Source: Mycosarcoma maydis (lineage: Eukaryota > Basidiomycota > Ustilaginomycetes > Ustilaginales). From it: a DNA stretch of 64,000 nucleotides. The stretch spans positions 248,001 through 312,000 of the forward strand of contig NC_026482.1 of assembly GCF_000328475.2 (NCBI RefSeq), written 5' to 3'. Of this stretch, positions 10,215 to 19,862 are shown in pieces; the stretch's first letter is position 1; the number at the start of each line of letters is the position of its first letter. Made by a program: the position numbers and the translations under genes. The notes under the pieces are model-generated. The model was given only the letters and a program-made list of their open reading frames with translations. It ran no database searches and had not been told where the DNA came from.

Positions 10215-12131
10215 CTTGACTTGATAGTGTATGTGGTGTCGGTAAGGACACAGATGTCGAGGCGAAAGACGGTGTAAGAAGCTAATGCTGAGCAGCAAGA
10301 AGGAAAGACGGATCCCTTCATCAGGGTCTACATCGCTGCCTCCACTCAGGGCTCAGCTCAAATCACGAATAGCCGCAAGGGTCCTTCTAGCTTCACGCTT
10401 CGTGCTCACGGCTCACTCAGGCCTCCAGGCGCAAAATATTCTATGTTAACGTAGGTCAAAATCCCGATTCACGATTCACGATTCACGATTCACGATTTTG
10501 TATCAACCTTTGAGTCGTGAGTAGAGAGGACCGAGGAGTGTGAAGCTTCAGCGCTCACTAGCTCTGAAGACTACGCCTCGTGTACCTCTGGAAACGCCCA
10601 GGAAGAGGCAATCGTCACAATTCACGATTCTTTGGACAGGCAGCTTCTATGATCGGCGTTGCCTTGATCTCCTCAATGCATATGCAAAGCTCGCGCCAGC
10701 ACACTGTGAGGTTCTAGATTCGACTCAATGTTCCAAGCATAGGATCTCTGTGTCGTAGCTTTCTCGATCTGTGTCCCAGAACAAGTGTTTCGGGTCGATC
10801 AGCTCGTTCGGCTCGTTGATGCGACTTACGACTTGTGCACTGCACTTGCGTGGCAACCATAACTGCGGTATCTACCAGGGTCGACTCCGCCATTACTCGA
10901 GATAACTTACTTGGCCTTTTATCCTGCTCGAGATGTGTCTTGTCTTGCGACACTTGTGAGAAATTACACAGCTCCGAACCATGCAGGACGACTGATGCGT
11001 TGATTCGTCAAGGTAGACTGTTCGTTGCTGAAACCGCTCCGCTTTCAACCTGAGTTAAGTTATGACAAACAGACCCACACCGCTAACATTGCAAGCGGTC
11101 TGATGGTTTGGTTCTGTTTGTCTTCGCTGATCTCAGGATAAAGAGTCCCGATCCTTGATTCCCGATTTTCAATTCCAACGGTCTCGCATGGAGAGTGTGG
11201 GTCTCACACATGCATTCCAAAAACAGCGTGGATGTCATCTCGTACGGATCAACACTGAAGTAGTTCGCGTGTGGTTCGAAATCCCAGCGTCCCGCTCCCC
11301 TTTGTTTCTCTCGTGTGCCATAAACGCAATCTTTTTCCACCCCCTAATCCTCATCCTCTTCCCCTTTCTTCTTCGACTCGTTCCTCTTTTGTCCCTGTCA
11401 TTGTCTTCTTTGCTCAACTCGGTCGTTCAGGCAAACACTTCGCAAGCGATCGCGTTCTGGCAACTCGTGCTGCTGAGCTGCTCGATCCTTGCAGTAGGAT
11501 ACCCCATCGCGACATCTCCCCAGAGGCCCAAGTTAAGACGCATTTCATTGATCGCCTTGGCCCTTGACACTGCGCCAGTCGCAAAATCTTAAGCGCGCTA
11601 CCTCGCCGAAACGAAGCAGCGGCTTTGGATCTCTTTTGGGCACTTCTGCATGCCTATCGACGCCTCTGTTGCAGTCTCATCCCGTCCTCCCTTCTTGCCA
11701 CGCCTGACGGACAAAGCTACAGCCGATAGAGCATTCAAGCACCTCCACGCGAAGCTGCTTTTGTAGCACGGCTTTGATCTCGCTGTCCACCCGTCTGCAA
11801 ATCTGTCCGCCAATACCTCTGCACATCGAAGCATTTGGCGCTGCAGCGTCCACACTACCTCGATCGCTAGCTGTGAGCTTGGACCTTTTCCCTTTCGCTG
11901 CAGGGTTCTGGCTTGACCAGCTCCGGGTCTCGACAGTCGATACGCTTCATTCTTGGCTCACCTTAGCAACCTTGAAGCACGGCGGCTGCTCAGGCCCTTC
12001 TTCTGCTGTACCGCTCAGTCTAGGCGCATAGACCGTCCATCCCTCGCTTCTCGGCTCTGGCGCAGCCACAACTCACCACACACCACTGAGCCGTTCGTAG
12101 CTATAAGAAGCCAGCGTTTTTCACCTCCACC
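10215..12131. other. Long divergent promoter region (PTPA and RGS genes)
   Basis: 1.9 kb between divergent starts. It has a perfect heptad array at 10467-10497 and CT-rich leader-like sequence at about 11320-11420 before the RGS gene. Open frames of up to 145 codons here lack ATG starts, have leader-like composition and overlap on both strands. No gene supported. Confidence 0.5.
10467..10497. repeat. Heptad array (ATTCACG)4
   Basis: Four perfect tandem ATTCACG units plus a partial ATT. Confidence 0.92.
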
Positions 12132-14423
12132 ATGCCTCTCTCCGACAGCTCCGGAAGCCTGCCTGGCGATTTGGCAACCAGGACCAAACAGCACACCACC
12201 AGCCGCATGATGAAGACCACAAGACGTGGCCGTCCCTTTGCCAAGGACACTCACGACTTGTTCGCAACCCTCATAGTCTCGCTCGAGCTCAGCACGCATC
12301 GGCAGTACTTCAAGACCTACCACAACTCCTTCACCACCGACGAGGCGGCCGAGAACCTCTCCCATCTCAAGTTTTCACAGTCCAATCGTGTCCCTGATCC
12401 TAACGAGCCCAGTCGTGTAGTCACCACCACCACCACCACCACCTTTAGCATGAACCGCGACATGGCCAAAGGCATCTGCCAACACTTCATGGACGCGCGC
12501 CTTATCGAAAATGCGGGTGACGCTTCCAACCCAGTCTTCAAGGACAAGGGCGTCTACATGCTCACACCCAAGGGTCTACACATTCTCGAGCGCTTCATCA
12601 CCAAGAATGGCATCAACGGCGACCATTTACTCAAAGTCTTTTCGTCGCAACCCATCTGCATGAAATTGCTTCACCTCGAGAGGCGTGCCTCGGACGACGA
12701 GCTGCTCGTCAATACTGCCGTGCTCCACGTCATTTTCCGACGTTTTGTTGGACGCTCGCCAAACTACGAGACTGCTCCAGGCGCCGGCGCCAAAGCAGAC
12801 TATCCTGACGCCGGCGTCGATCGCACCTTGGGTATCGAGGTGGCCGATATTCAGGAAAAAGTCAAAGGTCGTGGATATCGAACCGTACAACATACGTTCA
12901 ACTCCATGAGTGCTCTCGATTGGCTCTGCGACTTCACAACCGTATGCGGCAAAGACGAGGCAGCCGAGATCATGGCACATTTTCAGCGTCTCGACCTTAT
13001 CCATGTGGTTCTCGACAAGTCTAAGCGCGAGATGGAACCGTACGACGATCGAGATATCATCATTCGTGTCGATGACAGACGTGGCGGCGTCACCGATGGC
13101 CATTATCGCTGCCACTCCAAGACTTTGTATGGTGTTACCGAAAAAGGGCGTCAGGTAGCTCGATGGGAAAGCACTGATTCTCCTTCTGTCGTCGCCAGTC
13201 CCTCGAGGGATGACATGCCCAAACTAGGCGACGATGCAGCTGCGATGCATTCCAGCAAACAGAGCCAACCTCAAACATCTCGCGACACAGACAGTCCAGG
13301 CTCGCAAGATTCTAGACTTGCCCGCAAGCCTTCCATCAAGCTCCACTCGGAGAGCAGCTCGACTCCGGTCACCGCCGGAGCTGCAGGCATCGGCCAGGGA
13401 TTGCATGACTCTTCCTCCTACAGCAGCAAGGACAGCAATACCAACCGACTCAAGAATATTCTCGAGGAGCCAGCGCTGCGTTCCCTCTTCCGCGAGTTCT
13501 TGCGCCAAAACTTCTGCGAAGAGAATCTTAGCTTTTGGCTCGATGTACAAGACTTTAAGCGTCGTTTCCACACCACCTCGAGTGCCGTGGCTGTACAGAC
13601 GCCGTCCAAAGAGCAGAAGAGCGGTGTTGGCCGCCGACTCGGACGCAGTGTCACTGGCGTTCTGGCAGCGGGCGGGAACAAGGACAAGAGTGAAGACGAG
13701 TCTCAGGGCTTGACTGCGATGGAAAGACACCAGCAGGATCTGGTCAGCATGGCCTTTGTCATTTACGACACCTACCTGGCTCCCTCTTCACCTTGCGAGC
13801 TGAACATCGACCACAACCTTCGCACGGAACTGATTCTCTATATGAACAAGATCTTGGCCGAAGCGCGGCTGTCGACCAGCTCTTCACAAACCGCATCCCC
13901 GAGCGTGTCAACGACGCAGCTCAACGCTAACGTGCCCGGAAGCGAAGCACATGCTGGGCATGCAGGCGAGGCGGCCTCGATTGAGGAGAGGAAAGCTGCC
14001 GTCGTCTCGAAACGGCTTCGAATTCCTCTGCATGCCAGTCAGCTGCAGGTCATGGTCAGACTGTACGAGCGCATCCAGGACTACATCTTCAGACTCATGG
14101 CCACCGACTCGGTGCCGCGTTTCATCAAGGACGCACGTTTCATTCAGCTCGTCAGATCTGTGGAGGAGTACACCGAAGCTCTCGAGGCAGGACGCATTGA
14201 TCCGCAGCAAAATGCGGGTCCAGCTGTAGGTCGAGCCGTCTTTGAAGCCATGCAGCTCAAGTCCGCCGATATGATTTCGCAGAAGAGCAACGATGGGCGC
14301 CCTTCGGTCGATTCGCGCTCCTCTTTGAGCCCTCAGAAGCCATCATCAAAGGCTGTGGCGGCTATACCAACACACGGCCGCGTTGCTAGTGGAGTGGCGG
14401 CGCCTTCTCCTAGCAATCCTTGA
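12132..14423 (+). CDS. Regulator of G-protein signalling (DEP-DEP-RGS, Sst2/FlbA type)
   Basis: A 763-residue intronless gene with its ATG at 12132. It would speed GTP hydrolysis on a heterotrimeric G-alpha subunit and so damp pheromone or nutrient signalling. Two DEP domains come first: about 37-165 (ending GVYMLTPKGLHILERFI) and about 232-345 (from DIQEKVKGR to LYGVTEKGRQVARW). The RGS box starts near 438 with LKNILEEPALRSLFREFL and NFCEENLSFWLDVQDFK, and ends near 690 after PRFIKDARFIQLV. It is interrupted by low-complexity inserts at about 482-530 and 575-630, so the box spans about 250 residues rather than the usual 120. DEP domains of Sst2 bind the receptor tail, so a plasma-membrane site is likely. 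Architecture matches yeast Sst2 and Aspergillus FlbA; smuts have several RGS proteins and I cannot assign the exact paralogue. Confidence 0.93.
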   Translation: MPLSDSSGSLPGDLATRTKQHTTSRMMKTTRRGRPFAKDTHDLFATLIVSLELSTHRQYFKTYHNSFTTDEAAENLSHLKFSQSNRVPDPNEPSRVVTTTTTTTFSMNRDMAKGICQHFMDARLIENAGDASNPVFKDKGVYMLTPKGLHILERFITKNGINGDHLLKVFSSQPICMKLLHLERRASDDELLVNTAVLHVIFRRFVGRSPNYETAPGAGAKADYPDAGVDRTLGIEVADIQEKVKGRGYRTVQHTFNSMSALDWLCDFTTVCGKDEAAEIMAHFQRLDLIHVVLDKSKREMEPYDDRDIIIRVDDRRGGVTDGHYRCHSKTLYGVTEKGRQVARWESTDSPSVVASPSRDDMPKLGDDAAAMHSSKQSQPQTSRDTDSPGSQDSRLARKPSIKLHSESSSTPVTAGAAGIGQGLHDSSSYSSKDSNTNRLKNILEEPALRSLFREFLRQNFCEENLSFWLDVQDFKRRFHTTSSAVAVQTPSKEQKSGVGRRLGRSVTGVLAAGGNKDKSEDESQGLTAMERHQQDLVSMAFVIYDTYLAPSSPCELNIDHNLRTELILYMNKILAEARLSTSSSQTASPSVSTTQLNANVPGSEAHAGHAGEAASIEERKAAVVSKRLRIPLHASQLQVMVRLYERIQDYIFRLMATDSVPRFIKDARFIQLVRSVEEYTEALEAGRIDPQQNAGPAVGRAVFEAMQLKSADMISQKSNDGRPSVDSRSSLSPQKPSSKAVAAIPTHGRVASGVAAPSPSNP

Positions 14424-15231
14424 AACTCGTGTCTTGAGTTTGTCCGTTCGCTCCAACTTCCTAATCTCCCTTCCGATTCGTGATCTATCGTTGGATTGCT
14501 GCTCGAATTGCTGCAACCTGTGTGCAATGTTCTCCTTCTTTCATGACTATTTACGACTTATGCTTTGCGCGTGGCATGGCACGCCACGATCTTGGCTCTC
14601 AAATTTCCACCGCTAAACCCACCCTATCGTTACAGTCTCTTGCTAATATCTATTTCATGTCTCATCTCTTGTATTCACTTGTCTTGATCTTCATTGGCTC
14701 TCTAATCACATTGTCAAGTTTCAATCGCACTTGCTCCGCCGCTGTGGGCTCTGTGATTTGGAAGCGCTCTCTGGTGTCGACTGCTACGGGGCAGTCTGCA
14801 GTTCGGTCTTAGCGGACTTGACTGTGGCGTGCAAGCGTGAAGAGCGGTTGATTTTGTCAAAGCCGAGCCGGGGAGACGAGTGTACTTTTGCGTGGAATTC
14901 GTGATTGCTGAAGCGCTGGACGCGGAAGGGCAATCGCGTTGTTTCTACCGGTTGGCTTGATCGTGAGTGTCAGCTGGAAATCGTGGATCATAAATCATGA
15001 ATGTGAATCACATGAATCGTGAATGGAGCTGGAGCCCCAGAATAATCACAGAATCGTGACGCTGCTGGCGCTCGAACTGCTCTGGCTCGCTGAGATCGGC
15101 GCATTCCGTTCGGCCGTTCGGCGTATGGCCAACCGGCTCCACTCTGATCAGCTGTTTCCACCTTCCGACTTGACACCATCTTCTGTGAGCACACTTGTCT
15201 AGTCAACTCGCTTCATCGCCTCACTTGAAAG
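14424..15231. other. Intergenic between RGS and dehydrogenase genes
   Basis: About 0.8 kb. The first part is T-rich 3' sequence; AATCATGAATGTG and related degenerate heptads lie near 14990-15025. No gene is seen. Confidence 0.5.
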
Positions 15232-16373
15232 ATGGCTGCCACAACCGTAGCTCATGGTGTCAAGACACTCGGCGTCGTGGGTGCAGGCCAGATGGGTCTT
15301 GGCATCGCTTACGTTGCCGCCTTGCGTGCGCAGATCCCCTCGGTGCTCCTCTGCGACGCGTCTCCAGCAGCCTTGGAAAAGGGTGTGAGCTTTTTTGAGA
15401 CGCTACTCAAGAAGGATGTCAGCAAGGGCAAGATTCAACAAGCTGATGCTGACGCTGCACGAGCACGCCTCATCACGGTGGAAAGGTTGGAAGATTTCGC
15501 CAGCAAAGGAGGAAACGGTGCCGCTGACATGGTCATCGAGGCAGCAACCGAGAACTTGACGACCAAGCAAAAGATCTTTGGTACGCTTGCATCGAGTTTG
15601 CCACTCGAGACTATCCTGGCTACCAACACGAGCAGTATCAGCGTCACCAAGATTGCCGCTAGTGCAGTGGGCGTGCATGTCAAACCTGGTTCGGAAGAGG
15701 CTTGGAAGAGCCCTGCTAGAGTGAGTGCAATGTAACCGACTGACGCAACTCAGAGTTTCGGGCTGACACAACTGGCTGACACTGTTGCCCACCGTATTCT
15801 GCTTGGCTCTTGCATACACAGGCGTTGGGCATCCACTTCTTCAATCCGGTCCCCGTCATGCCTCTCGTCGAGCTCATTCCGGCTATCCAAACCAGCGCTG
15901 ATGTAGTGGACCGTTCGCGAGCGTTTGCACAGGCGTGCGGCAAAGAGGTGACCACGTCAAAGGATGTGCCCGGCTTTGTCTCGAATCGTCTGCTCATGCC
16001 GTTCATCAACGAAGCCGTCATGGCGCTCGAAAAGGGCATTGCGTCCAAGGAGGACATCGACAAGACTCTGCGTTTGGGTATGAACCATCCCATGGGCCCA
16101 TTGACACTCGCCGATTTCATTGGCCTCGACACTTGCCTCAGCATCATGGAGACGCTTTACAGGGAAACGGCTGACAGCAAGTACCGACCCGCCGTCCTAC
16201 TCGGCCGCATGGTCGACGCTGGCTGGTACGGCAAGAAAAGCGGAAAGGTATGTGCAAACTCCTGTTATGCTATTAATTGCCATCTTGTGAGAGCATCGAC
16301 ATTAACATACCACACCTAATTCCTTCTATTCACTTGGTTTCTGCAGGGTTTCTACGACTACGCGGCCAAGTAA
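15232..16373 (+). CDS. 3-hydroxybutyryl/3-hydroxyacyl-CoA dehydrogenase
   Basis: Three exons, 15232-15720, 15822-16247 and 16347-16373, with introns of 101 and 99 bp (GTGAGT and GTATGT donors, CAG acceptors), encode 313 residues. The enzyme oxidises L-3-hydroxyacyl-CoA with NAD, a step of beta-oxidation or butanoate metabolism. The N-terminal Rossmann fold shows GVVGAGQMGLGIA near residue 14. ATNTSSISVTKIA and IHFFNPVPVMPLVEL are the substrate/NAD signatures, and the C-terminal helical domain has NRLLMPFINEAVMALE and GMNHPMGPLTLADFIGLDT. The tiny last exon adds GFYDYAAK and the stop, as in family members ending near GFYDY. Length is close to bacterial Hbd (about 280) plus a small insert before exon 2 (HVKPGSEEAWKSPAR). 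No clear mitochondrial presequence or C-terminal SKL is seen, so compartment is open. Confidence 0.93.
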
Positions 16374-17183
16374 TCACATTGCACAGAAGCATTCGTACAA
16401 CTCTCTTTCATGATCAATAGTCCGTTGACAGATGCGCATCAAGTCTTGTCATCATTCGATCTTGCATTGTTGTGACACAGATAGCTGACAACCTAAGTGT
16501 ATATCAAGAGCATGTGGATAGGAAGAATGCAAGGGCCAATGGTTTGTCAGCATTCCACGTTTTCTGTCCAAACCACGCTTTGATCGAGCTTCCGTTCCCA
16601 TCTTTCTGCTTCGATGCAGTCCAAGGGCATGATTTCAGAGTATATTAAAGTTGTATGTTGTTGTGATGGGTTCATTGAGACGACCGTCTTGCAGGACAGA
16701 TCGACCTACCCTTTCTCCTTAGGTGTTGCATCATTAGGTTGCTTCAAGGAAGTAGGGAGGGGGGAGACGTGCGTGTTGTGTCGAACGCCGATCGGTTGTT
16801 GCTGTACACTTACCACCCGTGTGAGTTGTTGGTGGAAGAGAGGCAAGATGAACGTTACTCGACCAGGGAGAACAAAAATGCTCGCCAGAACAGAGGTGAG
16901 TCGTGAGTCCTCGCTATTCGTGATTATAAAAAAAAAGCCGCGAGTTGCGAGTTGGTTGGAAGAAAAAGAAAGGCAGCTAACACGTGACGAGCCAAGCCGT
17001 GAGCGTGAGCCAACCCAACCCACGAGAAACTTCGAGCAACATGAACGGTTTCGTTGCTTATCTGATGGACATGTCTCTCCTGTTCACGTTCACAACTGTA
17101 CCTCAAAAGCTCCAATGCTAGCTGCGATACATGAACCAACATGACGCACGATCATGCTTAAAGCCTGTGACTAGTTGTGGGCA
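16374..17183. other. Convergent 3' region
   Basis: 0.8 kb between two convergent genes. One heptad motif (ATTCGTGATT) lies near 16914. An open frame of 176 codons on the + strand (16614-17144) runs through this motif and shows no domain; I treat it as chance. Confidence 0.5.
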
Positions 17184-18099
17184 TCATCTAACCCCGGCTT
17201 GTGACCCTTGCACGCGAAACGAGAGCCAATCTACCGCATCGTGAACCCCAGTGCTGTCTCATACAGAGTGAATCAAAGACACTTCCACCTATCAGTACAG
17301 AACCATATTACTGGAGGCAGTTGTCTGCCTAACCGAGTTTTGCTTCAACTTACCCTTCGATTGCGCTTGCAAGGATCACGTCCCATTCGTACTCCTTGTC
17401 GTTCAGTCTTGAGCCTGCCGCGACTGGTGAGCGGTAGGACTCTTCTTCATCGTCGGCAAAAACGTTTCCGTTATGTATCGGAAGTTGCAGTGACAATTTG
17501 GATGTCGCGTCTGCCGGATCAGCATCTGTATGTGTTATCTTCTCGGCGAACCAACTCTTGATGGTGCGCGCAAAGTCGGGTGATATTGACCCGCAGTCGT
17601 CGGTTTTGTTCGCTACAATCAGTATGGGACGACCTTCTAGGCTTGGATCTATCAACAATTGGGACAAAAGCTTCCAGGATGACTCGCGAGCGTTATATGC
17701 TTCAGACCCTGCATCAGGCTCACTAGCTTTGCCTTTGCCCTTGATGTCTCCTTGCTGTTGTTTCTGCTTGTGTGCATCGAGAGCGAGAAAGTGCCGCGCA
17801 TCCACGACCCAGACAATGGCGTCTGATTCGTCGTAGTACTTGCTCCAAAGCGCGCGCACGGACGCGGAACCGCCCAGATCCCAAAAATGCAAATGCATGT
17901 TCGGAAGTGTCACTTCGAGCACATTCTGACCCACAGTTGGGGCGATCTTATTCGGTGGTAGAGCTGTGCGTTGGAGGTAGAGGCTTTTGATCTTTTCCAG
18001 AAGACAGGACTTGCCGACGCCTGATGGTCCGACCATCAGCACGTTGAACCGCGCTTTTTTTGTCCATTCGGCATACAGGCCAGTGATGAGGTGATACAT
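17184..18099 (-). CDS. ARL3: ARL3/ARFRP1-type small GTPase
   Basis: Two exons, 18099-17354 and 17253-17184 (100-bp intron, GTAAGT donor), give 271 residues. Yeast Arl3 and human ARFRP1 act at the trans-Golgi and recruit Arl1 and golgins. The start MYHLITGLY matches the family's conserved N-terminus, which lacks the Gly for myristoylation and is instead acetylated by NatC. P-loop GPSGVGKS is at 24-31, switch I has PTVGQN (54-59), switch II WDLGG (73-77), and NKTD forms the base-binding loop. Exon 2 supplies the conserved C-terminal helix (TGVHDAVDWLSF), which confirms the splice. Two oddities: Ser78 stands where the catalytic Gln normally follows GG, and a polar insert (KQKQQQGDIKGKGKA) of about 25 residues precedes the NKxD region. 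I use the ATG at 18099 since the open frame upstream has only TTG. Confidence 0.92.
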
Positions 18100-18715
18100 G
18101 TTGAGCAGCGTCAAGAGCGTCAAGAGCGTCGTACTTCAGATGCGATCCGTCCGAGCTTGGAGCAAGACGCCAAAACTGCTCAGACGACGGGCCTCGCGGG
18201 CGTTTGCGTTTGTTGAAAAGGTGAAAGGCGAGGTGGGCAAGCGTTGGAAGCCAAACGATTCACGATTGATTCGTGATTGGCTTCAAGGGTCAAGAGTCGA
18301 GAGAGGACCCTGTCTGCGCCTGTTCCATGTTCCATTCGTGATTCACGATTCGTGATTCGTAAGTCGTGATTTTGTGAGTTTTGAAAGCCGAAGCATCCCG
18401 ATGCAGAGCAAGATTGCTCGAATCGAGCCGATTTCAATTTGATTTGCGCGCTGCCAACGATGCGTGATGCTGGCGCCACAAAAGTCACGCGCAACAGCCA
18501 CGGTTGAACTTGAGTTGTACGTCGAAGCCAACTTGACTTGCTCTTACCTCGTTATCGTCTCCTTCGCATCCAGACTTCGTTGAAGAAGAACCTCTTCGCT
18601 CTAGGGAATCTGACTGCGCTCGTCAGGCAGCAAGCGCTCGGATCCGCCGTCACATAGCATTGTTTGATCGTCCGGTCTCTCTGTCCGCTTATCAAAGGCA
18701 CTGCAAAGTTGGAGA
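18100..18715. other. Divergent promoter region (ARL3 and MCUR1-like genes)
   Basis: 0.6 kb. It carries a cluster of heptads in both orientations at 18333-18371. No gene is seen. Confidence 0.5.
18333..18371. repeat. Mixed-orientation heptad cluster
   Basis: ATTCGTG, ATTCACG, ATTCGTG, ATTCGTA and a final GTCGTGATT follow one another at 7-bp spacing, so orientation flips inside one register. Confidence 0.85.
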
Positions 18716-19737
18716 ATGTCGTGTTTCGGCCTCAACGTCGCCTCGAGCTCGCGAAGCGCCATGGCCATGGCGAACTCCAGCGGTAGGCTGACGGCGTCTT
18801 CTGTCTGTCGACCTCGTGTAGCGACGATAGCACTGGCAGCGCCTGTGGGGATTCGTGCCTTTATCCGTGACACCGACTCTTCGTGGTCAACGTCGTCATC
18901 CTCGTGGACATCTTCACCATCATCTTCAGGTTCTGGTCAACAGTTTGCATCGCAACAACAACACACTGTATCACCGCACCCAGTGCCAGTACGGATGTCG
19001 TCCTCTCCCTCTTCCTCATCGACCTCTTCTTCTTCATCAAGCTCCTCTTTCTCATCGCAACCGCCGTTATCGAAGCGCTTCTCCACGACAACTTCGCTCT
19101 ACGCCCTGCACCACTTCGACACCCAAGCCTTTGCGCAGCGCCTCGAAGCATCAGGTATCTCACGCGAACAAGCCGACGTGCTCACCGAATCACTGCGCGA
19201 CGTCGTCGATGAAAGCATTACCAATCTAGCCAAAGGTCTCGTTACGCGCGAGGAGGGCGACCAGACCAACTACACACAAAAGGTCGACTTTACCAGGCTC
19301 AAGTCGGAGCTGCAGCTACTAGAGAGGAACGATTTTGCGCTCATGAAGAGCGAGAATGAGCGTCTCATGGCCGACGTCGAGAAGCTCAAGCAGAGGTTGC
19401 GGGAAGAGATCACAAGGACCACCGCAGGCGTCAGGCTCGATCTTAACCTCGAAAAAGGCCGCATTCGTGACGAGTCGGCCGTGCACGCTCTCAAGATTAA
19501 GGAGGTCGACACGCGCATCGAATCCGAAATTGCCGGCCTGCGAACCAGCATCCAAAGCGCCAAGTTCAACGTCTTGCAGGCAAGTCGCCCCCACTCTTTC
19601 CGTTTCTACTGTCAAAGTTTCACATGTTCTGACCCACCTGTTTCTCTGATGTTTTGCGATTTGGTCAACAGTACTTGGTCGGTGTGGCAACCGGTGCAGG
19701 TGCTTTGCTTTTGGCTTACCTCAGAATGTTCCGATAG
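18716..19737 (+). CDS. Mitochondrial coiled-coil protein of the MCUR1/CCDC90 (DUF1640) family
   Basis: Exons 18716-19579 and 19672-19737 give 309 residues. The intron (92 bp) starts GCAAGT and ends CAACAG, so it is a GC-AG intron; splicing is phase 0 between Gln and Tyr. Residues 1-125 are Ser-rich with basic residues, consistent with a mitochondrial presequence. The family domain follows: LYALHHFDTQAFAQRLEASG, then EQADVLTESLRDVV, a long coiled coil with repeated Glu/Lys/Leu, and DLNLEKGRIRDE. Exon 2 supplies the inner-membrane helix YLVGVATGAGALLLAYLRMF at the extreme C-terminus, the hallmark of this family. Human MCUR1 affects calcium uniporter and complex IV assembly; the yeast relatives (Fmp32 and Ylr283w) have been linked to mitochondrial proline metabolism. 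The gene converges on the FIST-like gene with 125 bp between stops. Confidence 0.88.
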
Positions 19738-19862
19738 ACATGAATATACACTCGCTCTCAACCCTATACCTCTGAGGCTGCATGATCTGGCGCACGAATC
19801 AGACGGATTACTTGGCCACACACCTTTGAAGGGGCTTGGTCAGATTCTATTGCACTGCGCAT

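Noticed and set aside
11270..11300. tRNA-like T-arm sequence (GGTTCGAAATCCC)
   Set aside because: One base too long for a B box, with no matching A box or acceptor stem within 90 bp upstream. I found no other tRNA candidate by eye, which is not a full search.
11155..11592. 145-codon hydrophobic frame upstream of the RGS gene
   Set aside because: No ATG start; composition is that of a CT-rich leader.
16614..17144. 176-codon open frame on the + strand
   Set aside because: It lies between two convergent genes, crosses a heptad motif and a poly-A run, has high Cys/Trp in no pattern, and overlaps open frames on the other strand.
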